A DNA stretch of 62,900 nucleotides from Pseudomonas sp. GM74 (GTDB lineage: Bacteria; Pseudomonadota; Gammaproteobacteria; Pseudomonadales; Pseudomonadaceae), in contig NZ_AKJG01000153.1 of the NCBI RefSeq assembly GCF_000282455.1, positions 1 to 62,900 on the forward strand, read 5' to 3'. Below the pieces are notes generated by a model. The model saw only the letters and a program-made list of their open reading frames with translations. It made no database searches and was not told the DNA's origin. Of this stretch, positions 16,668-25,331 are shown one piece after another. How positions within the stretch are numbered: position 1 is the first letter of the stretch; each line of letters opens with the position of its first letter. Made by a program: the position numbers and the translations under genes.

Positions 16668-17651
16668 ATGAAGGGGAAGAATCTTCGCTATGTGAATGAC
16701 AACCCCAACCAGCCGACGCAAATGGTTCGAGCGGGATTCCTGTTGCTTGAGCACTTCTCGCTACCCGCGTTCACCCAGGCGCTGGATACGATTGTCACCG
16801 CCAATCTACTGCGTCCCAAGCTGTTCTCGTCCCAGACGTTCGGCTTGAACGACGGGGAGGTCGTCAGTGACTTGGGGCTGGTCATCCGGCCAGATGCCCG
16901 TATCGATTGTTCGGTACTTCAAGACCTGGACCTTCTGGTCATTTGTGGCGGTTACCGGACAGAGCTCAGGGCTGGCGATGAGTTCATACAGTTACTGAAG
17001 ACCGCCGCGGGCCTGGGCATCACGCTCGCCGGATTGTGGAATGGCGCATGGTTCCTGGGGCGCGCCGGATTGCTTACTGGCTACCGGTGCGCCATTCACC
17101 CCGAGCATCGCCCCGCACTGGCCGAGTTCTGCAAGGCGACACAGGTCAGCAGTGAGCCCTATGTGATTGACCGAGACCGGCTCACAGCCTCCAGTCCCTC
17201 CGGGGCCTTCCACATGGCGCTGGACTGGATCAAAGGGCTGCACGACAAAGCACTGGTCGAAGGCATCGAGGATATTCTCGCTTTTGAAGAGTCGCGCTAC
17301 CGGCGCATCAAGCCGACAGAAAACATCTGTTTGAGTGCACCGCTACGGGAAGTGGTCAAGCTGATGGATGCGAACCTCGAAGAACCCCTGGAACTGGAGC
17401 AACTGGCGGCCTACGCCGGCCGTTCACGCCGCCAACTCGAACGCCTGTTCAGGGAGCAGTTGGGCACTACGCCGCAGCGCTATTACCTGGAGTTGCGCAT
17501 CACCGAAGCGCGTCGGCTCCTGCAGCATACCGAGCTCTCGCAAGTCGATGTGCTGGTTGCCTGCGGCTTTGTTTCACCCAGCCATTTCAGCAAGTGCTAC
17601 AGCTCCTACTTTGGCTATCGCCCCTCGAAGGAAGTCCGACTGGTCAAGTAA
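16668..17651 (+). CDS. GlxA-family AraC regulator (GbdR/CdhR-like)
   Basis: A regulator of about 327 residues with an N-terminal DJ-1/PfpI-like domain (FLLLEHFSLPAFTQALDTIVTANL, LLVICGGYRTEL, GLWNGAWFLGRAGLL) and a C-terminal AraC helix-turn-helix pair (LEQLAAYAGRSRRQLERLFR; VLVACGFVSPSHFSKCY). GbdR, CdhR and SouR, the Pseudomonas activators of glycine betaine, carnitine and sarcosine catabolism, have this architecture, which supports an amine or betaine inducer here. The start is uncertain: ATG 16668 is only one base after GGAGG; TTG 16638 and GTG 16692 are alternatives. It probably activates the island. Confidence 0.85.
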   Translation: MKGKNLRYVNDNPNQPTQMVRAGFLLLEHFSLPAFTQALDTIVTANLLRPKLFSSQTFGLNDGEVVSDLGLVIRPDARIDCSVLQDLDLLVICGGYRTELRAGDEFIQLLKTAAGLGITLAGLWNGAWFLGRAGLLTGYRCAIHPEHRPALAEFCKATQVSSEPYVIDRDRLTASSPSGAFHMALDWIKGLHDKALVEGIEDILAFEESRYRRIKPTENICLSAPLREVVKLMDANLEEPLELEQLAAYAGRSRRQLERLFREQLGTTPQRYYLELRITEARRLLQHTELSQVDVLVACGFVSPSHFSKCYSSYFGYRPSKEVRLVK

Positions 17652-17942
17652 AGAAGCAGCAACCGCCATTCGTGAGGCGAACACGCTCAGGGATATACCT
17701 GGGCCGTGTCACGACGATCACCCTCCTGATTTCGCAAGCGAAGCGGCCCTGACGCCTGTTTTCGCCAAAATCCGGCGCTCCGACGCCACCCCATATCCGC
17801 GTCTCCCAAACCATCCATCGCCTCGGTATGAAGGCTGTTTTGAATGTGTATTTTAATTGTAGACACAAAGAATAATGTTGTTTTATAGTGAGAATACAGG
17901 TAGTAGACAGCGCTCACTCACCCGTACAAAGGTTTCTAATAA

Positions 17943-18665
17943 ATGGCTACCAAAGAACTCGATCTGCAGGCCACCGCGGATCTGCCCGTTGACCGTAAAG
18001 CTGTGCTGGGAGAGGCGTTGCGTCGCCGGATCCTGAGCATGGAGCTGGCACCTGGCGCAGTCGTTGACGAACTGGCCTTGTGCGACGAGTTCGGCCTGTC
18101 CCGACCACCTGTGCGCGAGCTGATGCGGCAGATGGCGGCCGAGGGATACATCGATCTTGAAGCGAACCGTGCCGCCCGCGTGTCGTCGATGAGCTACCAG
18201 TCGCTCAGAAGCTTTTTCCTGGCGGCACCGTTGATTTACATCGCCACCACCCAATTGGCGGCTGCCCATGCAACGCCATCGGAGATTGCAGAGCTCAAAC
18301 GCATCCAGGCGTTCTTCCGCACAGCCATCGAAGAGAAAGATGTAGAGAAGCGCGTGCTCTATAACGACGAGTTCCATTTGCAGATCGGCAAGATGGCGCA
18401 CAACGCTTACTTGATGCCAAGCCTGCAACGCTTGCTGATTGACCATGCGCGGCTGGGGAAGATCTTCTATCGCCATCCCACGACAGTGGATATGCAAGCA
18501 GACCTGGAGGTCGCAGCACAACAACATGACGACATGATCAGTGCCATTGAAAACCATGATCAGGTTTTGGCGGGCGACATCGTGCGAGCGCATCTGGAAT
18601 TGTCGCGCCGCCGAATGTCCGAGTACGCCGCGCCGGAAGGGCTGGATGTAGCACTTACCTACTAA
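17943..18665 (+). CDS. GntR-family regulator (FCD subfamily), copy 2 of the island
   Basis: A 240-residue FCD-type GntR regulator and paralogue of the one at 10925: LSRPPVRELMRQMAAEGYIDLEANRAARV aligns with LSRTPVREVFRRLAGEGYIDIRENRGARV, and the FCD cores are also similar. This copy keeps the expected Asp in YNDEFHLQ. Upstream, TTGT-AGAC-ACAA at 17857-17868 is a candidate autoregulatory site. It may control the downstream oxidoreductase, transporter and enzyme genes, while the first copy controls the importer. Confidence 0.88.
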   Translation: MATKELDLQATADLPVDRKAVLGEALRRRILSMELAPGAVVDELALCDEFGLSRPPVRELMRQMAAEGYIDLEANRAARVSSMSYQSLRSFFLAAPLIYIATTQLAAAHATPSEIAELKRIQAFFRTAIEEKDVEKRVLYNDEFHLQIGKMAHNAYLMPSLQRLLIDHARLGKIFYRHPTTVDMQADLEVAAQQHDDMISAIENHDQVLAGDIVRAHLELSRRRMSEYAAPEGLDVALTY

Positions 18666-18764
18666 AAAGCAGTACCGATGCCACTTGCATGAACCGTGTG
18701 ATGAGAACGTGCAGAAGGGACGCTTTTAGTCATTACAAATATAAAAGAGCCCAGGTCGCGAAAA

Positions 18765-20084
18765 ATGGCAAAAATCAGATACACACCTGCAGATGACTCT
18801 ACATGCGGCTGGTTCCACCTAAGCCTGCCGAGAGTGGCCCGTCCGTCACACTCCGGCATCCGCTCGGCCCGCTGGGTCGTGCTGGGTGCCGGGTTTACCG
18901 GGCTTGCGGCGGCCCGCCAATTGGCGCTGAACTTTCCGGATGACGAGATTGTTTTGATCGAAGCCCAGGAGGTTGGTTACGGGGCCTCCGGCAGAAATGC
19001 CGGTTTCGCCATCGACCTGCCACACGATATCGGTGCCGATGACTATATCGGCGATATCAAGACGGCAAAAATCAGCATGGCGTTGAACCTGACAGGGCAA
19101 CACATTCTGAAGAGTCTCGTGGAAAAACACCGGATCGACTGTCAGTTCCGCTTGTGTGGGAAGTACCAGGCTGCCATTGAAGACCGGGGTATCGCGGTTC
19201 TGGATGCTTATCGCCGTGGCCTGGACAAGCTCGGTCAAGATTACGAAGTGATCGAAGAGAAAGACTTGCCGGATCACATCGGCACGCCTTTCTATCGCAA
19301 GGCGTTGTTCACCCCGGGGACGGCACTCATCCAACCGGCCGCCTTGGTCAAAGGCCTGGCCGACAGTCTGCCGGCCAACGTGACGCTTTATGAAAACACG
19401 CCGATTACCGACGTGGAGTATGGCGACAAAACCATCCTCACCCATAAGAACGGTCGTATTGTCGCGGACAAGTTGCTGCTGACCAATAACGCGTTCGCCA
19501 TGAGCTTCGGCTTTCTGAAAGGGCGCATGCTGCCGATCTTCACCTACGGCAGCCTGACCCGGCAGCTGACGGAAGAAGAGCAGGCACGTCTGGGAGGCCG
19601 ACCTTATTGGGGTGTTATTCCTGCCGACCCTTTCGGCACCACATTGCGCCGGACAACGGATAACCGCCTGTTGGTGCGTAACAGCTTCAGCTTCAATGCC
19701 GACGGACGCAGCCATCAGAAATACCTGGAGCGGTTTATCCAGCGACACAAGGATTCGTTCGATCGCAGATTCCCCATGCTCCCCGATGTCAATTTCGAGT
19801 ACACCTGGGGCGGTTCGCTGGCATTGTCGCGCAACCACATGGCGCACTTCGGGCAACTGGCCAACAACGTCTACGGTGCACTCTGCTGCAATGGACTGGG
19901 TGTAACCCGTGGCACGGTGACAGGAACCTTGTTGGCGGACTGGCTGGCAGGCAAGAAGGACCCGCTTATCGATTTTCTATTGTCGTCCCCAGGGCCTAAT
20001 AGAAACCCACCGGAACCCTTACTTTCAGCAGGCGTGAATATGAACTTGCTGTGGGGACAGTGCCGGGCAGGGAAAGAAAGCTGA
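18765..20084 (+). CDS. FAD-dependent amine/amino acid oxidoreductase (DAO family, PuuB/OrdL-like)
   Basis: A 439-residue flavoenzyme. After an N-terminal extension (about 1-33) comes the Rossmann motif VVLGAGFTGLAAARQLA, then LIEAQEVGYGASGRNAGF, which matches the FAD segment of gamma-glutamylputrescine oxidase and related deaminating or demethylating oxidases. The C-terminus has FEYTWGGSLALSRNHMAHFG and CCNGLGVTRGTVTGTLLADW (second FAD contact). In the island it would oxidise the cyclic amine to an imine (D-hydroxyproline to pyrroline-4-hydroxy-2-carboxylate) or demethylate an N-methylated precursor. Both are inferences. Confidence 0.87.
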   Translation: MAKIRYTPADDSTCGWFHLSLPRVARPSHSGIRSARWVVLGAGFTGLAAARQLALNFPDDEIVLIEAQEVGYGASGRNAGFAIDLPHDIGADDYIGDIKTAKISMALNLTGQHILKSLVEKHRIDCQFRLCGKYQAAIEDRGIAVLDAYRRGLDKLGQDYEVIEEKDLPDHIGTPFYRKALFTPGTALIQPAALVKGLADSLPANVTLYENTPITDVEYGDKTILTHKNGRIVADKLLLTNNAFAMSFGFLKGRMLPIFTYGSLTRQLTEEEQARLGGRPYWGVIPADPFGTTLRRTTDNRLLVRNSFSFNADGRSHQKYLERFIQRHKDSFDRRFPMLPDVNFEYTWGGSLALSRNHMAHFGQLANNVYGALCCNGLGVTRGTVTGTLLADWLAGKKDPLIDFLLSSPGPNRNPPEPLLSAGVNMNLLWGQCRAGKES

Positions 20085-20256
20085 TTGCGCAACACTCTGA
20101 CAGGAAAGTTAAACGTTAAATAATTGGTTCGAAGTTTTTAGCTTATTGGTTAGTCCATTAAGGCTGATGGTTTCTTATCGAGGCGGCTTTGATTCGCCCG
20201 GATTTTGGGTTTGCGCTTCAGCCATCTGAATGACCGAAGCGAAATAGGAGACAATA

Positions 20257-21588
20257 ATGACAAGTCCTAATACCTCTATTGAGGATGTTCCTCTCAATAA
20301 TTTTCACCGTTTGCTGACAGCCCGTTCCGGGGGCGGGTCATTTGTAGACGGTTATGTACTGAGCATTATCGGTATAGCGATGATGCAAATAACATCCGCT
20401 CTGAACTTGTCGGAGTTCTGGCAAGGAATGATTGCCGCATCGGCACTCATGGGGGTGTTTTTTGGTGGTTTCATCGGTGGCTGGTTGACCGACAGGCTGG
20501 GTCGAAAAAAGGTTTATTTCGTTGGTCCTACGCTGTTCATCGTTTGTTCGTTGGCACAGTTTTGGGTCGAATCCGCGCCAGTGTTGTTCGCCCTCAGATT
20601 TATCATCGGTCTGGCGGTGGGTATTGAATACCCGGTGGCCACGTCGTTGTTGGTCGAGTTCCTGCCGAAGAAACAACGCGGCCCCAGGCTCGCGGCGCTG
20701 ACCATCCTGTGGTTTGCCGGTGCGGCGTTTGCCTATGTTGTTGGCACTTCAATCCTCAATGTGGGTGGGGATGACGCCTGGCGTTATGCCCTGGCGAGTG
20801 CCTCCGTCATCGGGCTGTTGCTGCTATTGCTGCGCGTCGGTACCCCTGAGTCCGCGCGCTGGCTCTTGAGCAAGGGTCGCGAGGTTGATGCCGAGCGCGT
20901 GATCAAGCATGTGTACGGTCAGCACTATTCGCTTCGAGATCTTCCTGAAGAGCCAGACCAGAAGAAAATGTCATTCCGGGATTTGCTTCACTCCGGGTAT
21001 GGGAAACGCTTGTTCTTTGTTTCCATCTTCTGGTCCTGCTCGATCATTCCTGTTTTTGCAGTCTATGCCTTCGCCCCCAAGGTCCTCCTGGCGTTGAATC
21101 TGAAAGGGGAGTGGGCTTCTTACGGTTCCATGATCATCACCATGCTGTTTGTTGTGGGTTGTGTACTCGCGACAAGGCTGATCAACACGATTGGCCGGCG
21201 CTGCATGCTGATTCACAGCTTCCTATGGTCGGGTCTGGCGCTGTTGGGGTTGGCGACTTTTTCACACAGCAATGAAGTGCTGGTGCTCTTCCTGTTCGGC
21301 GCCTATGCGGTCTTTATCGGTGGAGCACAAGTTCTGCAGCTTGTTTATCCCAACGAGTTGTTCCCTACAGAGATAAGAGCATTTGCCGTAGGCATCGGAA
21401 CTTCTCTTTCCCGTGTGGGAGCAGCAGTTGGCACTTACCTGGTACCTGTTTCGCTACAGACGTTGGGTATCGGCAACACGATGTATGTGGCCGCTGTGGT
21501 CACCTTTATCGGCCTGATGGCGGCTTGGGCCATGGCACCTGAAACACGTTCGTTGAACTTGCGCGACGCAGCGGCGCTGAGCAGTTGA
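20257..21588 (+). CDS. MFS transporter (sugar-porter/metabolite-transporter type)
   Basis: A 443-residue membrane transporter with about 12 helices. Loop 2-3 reads GGWLTDRLGRKKVYF, helix 4-5 has IIGLAVGIEYPVATSLLVEFLP, and the second half has YPNELFPTEIRAFAVGIGTSLSRVGAAVG, resembling YdjK/YaaU-like porters. It gives the island a second uptake route, or an exit for a by-product, beside the ABC importer. Its stop codon lies inside an 8-bp tandem repeat (21583-21611). Confidence 0.87.
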   Translation: MTSPNTSIEDVPLNNFHRLLTARSGGGSFVDGYVLSIIGIAMMQITSALNLSEFWQGMIAASALMGVFFGGFIGGWLTDRLGRKKVYFVGPTLFIVCSLAQFWVESAPVLFALRFIIGLAVGIEYPVATSLLVEFLPKKQRGPRLAALTILWFAGAAFAYVVGTSILNVGGDDAWRYALASASVIGLLLLLLRVGTPESARWLLSKGREVDAERVIKHVYGQHYSLRDLPEEPDQKKMSFRDLLHSGYGKRLFFVSIFWSCSIIPVFAVYAFAPKVLLALNLKGEWASYGSMIITMLFVVGCVLATRLINTIGRRCMLIHSFLWSGLALLGLATFSHSNEVLVLFLFGAYAVFIGGAQVLQLVYPNELFPTEIRAFAVGIGTSLSRVGAAVGTYLVPVSLQTLGIGNTMYVAAVVTFIGLMAAWAMAPETRSLNLRDAAALSS

Positions 21589-21611
21589 GAAGTTGAGAAG
21601 TTGAGAAGTTG
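21583..21611 (+). repeat. 8-bp tandem repeat AGTTGAGA, 3.6 copies
   Basis: Three exact copies of AGTTGAGA (21583-21590, 21591-21598, 21599-21606) and a partial fourth run through the end of the MFS gene. The last copy merges into the palindrome AGTTGCAACT (21607-21616). The MFS stop TGA is in the first copy, so slippage would not change the protein upstream of it. Confidence 0.85.
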
Positions 21612-21699
21612 CAACTGAGCCGTAGGCAATGAGTTGTCCCTGATAAATGGCGGTGGACGCCAGGTTGAATAAAATCCCCTTAGTGATGGAGAGGCAATC

Positions 21700-22605
21700 A
21701 TGAAATTCGAAGGCATTTATACCCCGGCAATCACTCCTTTGACCGCGAGCGGTGAAATCGACAAGCCCGCTTTCGCCGACGTGCTGGAGTATCTGATTGA
21801 GTCGAAAGTGCATGGCATTATCATTGGTGGTTCGACCGGCGAGTACTATGCCCACACCACTCAAGAGCGCATCGAACTGGCGACCCAGGCCAAAGATGTC
21901 ATTGGCGCACGCCTGCCGCTGGTGATTGGTACCGGTGCAATCCGCACCGAAGACTCCGTCGAATACGCAAAGGCCGCTCGCGAGATCAAGGCCGATGCGA
22001 TTCTGGTGGGCTCTCCGCCCTATGCGTTGCCTACTGAGAAAGAAAACGCCATCCATGCGCTGACCGTGGATCGCGCCGCCGGCTTGCCGATCATGCTCTA
22101 CAACTACCCGGCACGCATGGGCGTCAGCATGGGCCCGGAATATTTCGCCGCCGTAGCCGAAAGCAAAAACATCGTGGCCATCAAGGAAAGCTCCGGCGAC
22201 ATGGCGCAAGTCCATCGTCTGGCACGGGAGTATCCGAACATCAGCCTATCCTGTGGTTGGGATGACCAGGCGCTGGAGTTCTTCGCCTGGGGCGCGCGCA
22301 GCTGGGTTTGCGCCGGCTCGAATTTCATTCCGCGCGAGCACGTTGCGCTCTACGAGGCCTGCGTCGTGGAAAAAGACTTCGATAAAGGCCGCAAGATTAT
22401 GAGCGCCTTCATGCCGCTGATGGACTTCCTGGAAAGCGGTAAATTCGTGCAGTCGATCAAGGCTGGCTGCGCGTTGAACGGCCTGCGCACCGGTGGCGTG
22501 CGCTCGCCTCTGCAACCTCTGTACGAGCACGAGAAACAGGCCTTGCAAGACATCATCACCACTCTGAAACGTGACGTCGCCCAGGTGACCGGGAGCGCAA
22601 AATGA
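21700..22605 (+). CDS. DapA-family lyase, probable pyrroline-4-hydroxy-2-carboxylate deaminase
   Basis: A 301-residue class I (Schiff-base) lyase of the DHDPS/NAL family. GGSTGEYY (43-50) forms the substrate carboxylate site, LYNYPARM carries the catalytic Tyr134, and AIKESSGD the Schiff-base Lys162. In hydroxyproline-degrading bacteria a member of this family deaminates pyrroline-4-hydroxy-2-carboxylate to 2-oxoglutarate semialdehyde. Its position just before an aldehyde dehydrogenase (ATGA overlap, 22602-22605) supports that role, although other 2-keto acid aldol reactions remain possible. Confidence 0.88.
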   Translation: MKFEGIYTPAITPLTASGEIDKPAFADVLEYLIESKVHGIIIGGSTGEYYAHTTQERIELATQAKDVIGARLPLVIGTGAIRTEDSVEYAKAAREIKADAILVGSPPYALPTEKENAIHALTVDRAAGLPIMLYNYPARMGVSMGPEYFAAVAESKNIVAIKESSGDMAQVHRLAREYPNISLSCGWDDQALEFFAWGARSWVCAGSNFIPREHVALYEACVVEKDFDKGRKIMSAFMPLMDFLESGKFVQSIKAGCALNGLRTGGVRSPLQPLYEHEKQALQDIITTLKRDVAQVTGSAK

Positions 22606-24098
22606 CTGGCCTTCTCAGCGCGGCAGAATATGCCGCCATTGCCCGGGAACAGAAGTTTCCGACTCAGTCGTTCGTCAACGGTGAGTCCTACACATCGGTG
22701 TCGGGCAAAACCTTTACCACAACCAACCCGGCGACCAATGACGTGCTGGCCGAGATCACGGCCTGCAACGCTCAAGACGTTGACTTCGCGGTGGCCAAGG
22801 CCAAGGAGGCCTTCGAAGATGGCCGCTGGCATAAACTGAGCCCCGGCGAGCGCAAGAAGGTGTTGTTGCGCTTTGCCGATCTGCTGGAGCAGAACTCCCA
22901 CGAGCTTTCTGTCCTGGAAAGCCTGGATAGCGGAAAACCCGTTCGCGAGTGCCAACTCACGGATGTTCCAGAAACCATTCACATGATCCGCTGGCATGCT
23001 GAGCTGATCGACAAGATCTACGACAGCACCGCACCGGTCGGTTCCGGCGCGTTGAGCCTGGTGGTGCGTGAAGCCATCGGGGTCGTCGGCCTGGTTCTGC
23101 CCTGGAACTTCCCGCTGCTGATGCTGGCATGGAAAATCGGCCCATCGCTGGCCGCGGGCTGTTCCATCATCGTCAAGCCAGCCAAGGAAACCACCTTGAC
23201 GGCCCTGCGTGTCGCCGAACTGGCTTATGAGGCAGGTGTGCCCGCCGGTGTGTTCAACGTGCTGTCCGGCGGGGGCAGTGAAGTGGGCGAACCGCTTGGC
23301 CGCCACATGGATGTGTCCATGGTCAGCTTCACCGGCTCGACAGCCACCGGCCGCAAGTTCCTCAACTACGCGGCGGATTCGAATCTCAAGCGCATTGTGC
23401 TGGAGTGTGGCGGCAAGAATCCGGCTGTGGTGATGGATGACATCGAAGACCTGGATCTGGTCGCCAGCCACGTCGTCAATGGCGCGTTCTGGAACATGGG
23501 CGAAAACTGCTCGGCGTCCTCGCGCTTGATCGTGCATGCGGACATCAAGGACGAGTTGTTGAAGCGCATCGGCGTGCAAATGCGCGAATGGAAGATGGGT
23601 AATCCACTGGATCCGGACAATCGTCTTGGCGCCATGGTCAGCAAAGCGCATTTCGAGAAGGTTCGTTCCTACCTCGAGCGAGCGGTCGTCGAAAAACTCG
23701 ACGTCGTTTATGGCGGCAACACCGAGAGCGACATCTTTGTCGAGCCTACCGTTGTCGATGGCGTCGGTGTCGATAGCCGGCTGTTCCAGGAAGAGATCTT
23801 TGGCCCTGTGCTGGCGGTCACTACGTTCAACACTGTTGACGAAGCCATCGCTCTGGCCAATGACTCGGTGTATGGCCTGGCGGCTTCGGTCTACACCGAC
23901 AACCTGCGCAACGCCATCAAGCTTTCGCGGGAAATTCGCGCAGGGATTGTGACGGTCAACTGCTTCGGTGAGGGTGACGCTTCCACGCCGTTTGGTGGAT
24001 ACAAGGAGTCCGGGTTTGGCGGGCGCGACAAGTCAATCTGGGCCCACGATCAGTACACCGAAATCAAGACCATCTGGATCGACGTCTCTGAGCGGTAA
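22602..24098 (+). CDS. NAD(P)+-dependent aldehyde dehydrogenase, probable 2-oxoglutarate semialdehyde dehydrogenase
   Basis: A 498-residue aldehyde dehydrogenase. LPWNFPLLMLAWKIGPSLAAG and FTGSTATGR form the cofactor site, LECGGKNPAVV holds the general base Glu268, and NMGENCSASSRL the catalytic Cys303. The C-terminal FGGYKESGFGGRDKS is typical of the PuuC/AldA group. It overlaps the DapA-family gene by four bases, fitting oxidation of the semialdehyde made by that lyase to 2-oxoglutarate. A strong hairpin follows (24126-24163). Confidence 0.9.
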   Translation: MTGLLSAAEYAAIAREQKFPTQSFVNGESYTSVSGKTFTTTNPATNDVLAEITACNAQDVDFAVAKAKEAFEDGRWHKLSPGERKKVLLRFADLLEQNSHELSVLESLDSGKPVRECQLTDVPETIHMIRWHAELIDKIYDSTAPVGSGALSLVVREAIGVVGLVLPWNFPLLMLAWKIGPSLAAGCSIIVKPAKETTLTALRVAELAYEAGVPAGVFNVLSGGGSEVGEPLGRHMDVSMVSFTGSTATGRKFLNYAADSNLKRIVLECGGKNPAVVMDDIEDLDLVASHVVNGAFWNMGENCSASSRLIVHADIKDELLKRIGVQMREWKMGNPLDPDNRLGAMVSKAHFEKVRSYLERAVVEKLDVVYGGNTESDIFVEPTVVDGVGVDSRLFQEEIFGPVLAVTTFNTVDEAIALANDSVYGLAASVYTDNLRNAIKLSREIRAGIVTVNCFGEGDASTPFGGYKESGFGGRDKSIWAHDQYTEIKTIWIDVSER

Positions 24099-24125
24099 TC
24101 TGCCGAACGGATGACAGCGGTATGC

Positions 24126-24163
24126 ACACCCATCCCGAATACCACGAATGTCGGGATGGGTGT
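24126..24163 (+). terminator. terminator hairpin of the catabolic island
   Basis: Perfect 13-bp arms ACACCCATCCCGA (24126-24138) and TCGGGATGGGTGT (24151-24163) around a 12-nt loop, 28 bp after the aldehyde dehydrogenase stop. There is no clear T tract, but the stem strength and position suggest it ends the island transcript. Confidence 0.65.
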
Positions 24164-24349
24164 TGCATCAAACAATGGCAAAAAAAAACAAAAAGCCAAC
24201 TCTGTCTTTTGCCTGTGCGTGGTGGTTATTCAATGACACGCCGTCTTATCGGATGCTGGCTGGCGCGACAATCATCGTCTGGCGATTGTGTTTTCACCCC
24301 AGGGGCATTCAGTTCAAACCAAGGTGGTTGCGCAGTAAGTGTGTAGGGC

Positions 24350-24371
24350 AGGGCAGCATCGCTGCTGCCCT
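24350..24371. terminator. hairpin between convergent genes
   Basis: Arms AGGGCAGC (24350-24357) and GCTGCCCT (24364-24371) with a 6-nt loop, followed by TTT on the plus strand. It lies between the island end and the convergent TRIC-family gene and may serve as a terminator. The rest of the 324-bp gap 24099-24422 shows an A-rich run near 24180 and no gene. Confidence 0.45.
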
Positions 24372-24422
24372 TTGAAAGTTCCCGTTATTTGCGGTCCATA
24401 CGCCCGAAAGCGCCTGGACGGC

Positions 24423-25031
24423 TTATCCCTGTTTGGTGGAGAAGATCGCAGGCATCTGAAGATGCTTGTAGATGGCGAGAAACCTCAAGCCGAAGGTGAA
24501 AATCAACGCAATCCAGCCGGCGATCCAGATCGTGGGGAATACGTCGCGCAGCAGAACATAGAGCGTGCATCCCAGCAAAATGGGCGTGGCGTAGATGTCA
24601 CGTGACATCAGCAACGAGACTCTTCCGGCCAGGACATCACGCGCGATGCCGCCTCCAATACTGGTCAGCACCCCCATCATCACTGCCAATGGCGCCGCAA
24701 GATGTAATGCCAGGACTTTCTCGGTAGCGGCCAGTCCGAACAGCGCTGCCGCTAACCCATCGAGATAAAGCAACAGTCGATAACGCTGTTGCAGTCTTTG
24801 GGTCAGAAAAAAACCCAGCAGTGCTGCCAGCAAGGCAGCCCAGATGTAGTTGAAGTCGGCAATCCAGAAGATCGGAAGATCCAGCAGCAGATCTCGCAGA
24901 GTGCCGCCGCCAATAGCCGTGATGATTCCGAGCACCACAGCACCAAACAAATCGACATCGGCTTTCTTGATAGCCAGCACACCTGTGATGGAAAACACCG
25001 CAATACCTAGCATTTCCTGGAGATAATGCAT
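24423..25031 (-). CDS. TRIC/UPF0126-family membrane protein
   Basis: A 202-residue inner-membrane protein with two repeated three-helix units: GIAVFSITGVLAIKKADVDLFG with GIITAIGGGTLRDLLLD, and GLAATEKVLA with GVLTSIGGGIARDVLAG. The paired IGGG-x-x-RD motifs are the hallmark of the prokaryotic trimeric intracellular cation channel family (formerly UPF0126, YicG-like). A role in monovalent cation permeation is known for related proteins. The start MHYLQEM is chosen because the longer frame lacks a hydrophobic start and conserved sequence. Confidence 0.85.
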   Translation of the reverse strand: MHYLQEMLGIAVFSITGVLAIKKADVDLFGAVVLGIITAIGGGTLRDLLLDLPIFWIADFNYIWAALLAALLGFFLTQRLQQRYRLLLYLDGLAAALFGLAATEKVLALHLAAPLAVMMGVLTSIGGGIARDVLAGRVSLLMSRDIYATPILLGCTLYVLLRDVFPTIWIAGWIALIFTFGLRFLAIYKHLQMPAIFSTKQG

Positions 25032-25076
25032 GTTGTATTCCCTTCTCAGGTGACCCGGCAGTAGAACCACGCAAGT

Positions 25077-25313
25077 ATGATCAATATGAAAGCCGCTGAC
25101 GCGAAAATGCTGTCAACCCTGATCAGTGCCGTGGGCTCGGAAAGTACGGAGGCGAGGACCGAAGATGCGTTCGTTCACATCCTCCAGTGACAACTTACGG
25201 AGACCCAGCGCTATATCGTCAAGCTGATCCTGCAAGGCCATAGCAATACGTCGATTGCCGCCGTGCTGAACATATCGGAAGGCACCGTGAAGGTGCACAA
25301 GCGCATGAGCGTA
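25077..25313 (+). pseudogene. remnant of a LuxR-family regulator (HTH end)
   Basis: From 25194 one frame reads LTETQRYIVKLILQGHSNTS then IAAVLNISEGTVKVHKR, an almost perfect LuxR/GerE helix-turn-helix. It has an in-frame TGA at 25188-25190 just before it, and it loses the normal last helix (…NIYxKLGV) straight after VHKR. Upstream in the same frame, about 35 codons from 25077 are open but unlike a receiver or ligand domain. Both ends are missing, so this is a decayed gene. LuxR regulators are often found beside DUF1329 genes, which fits its position. Confidence 0.72.
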
Positions 25314-25331
25314 TGTTGCTTCACCACGGAC

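Noticed and set aside
22350..23651. 433-codon antisense frame over the aldehyde dehydrogenase
   Set aside because: High-GC codon bias of the true gene leaves the opposite strand open; it has no recognisable domain.
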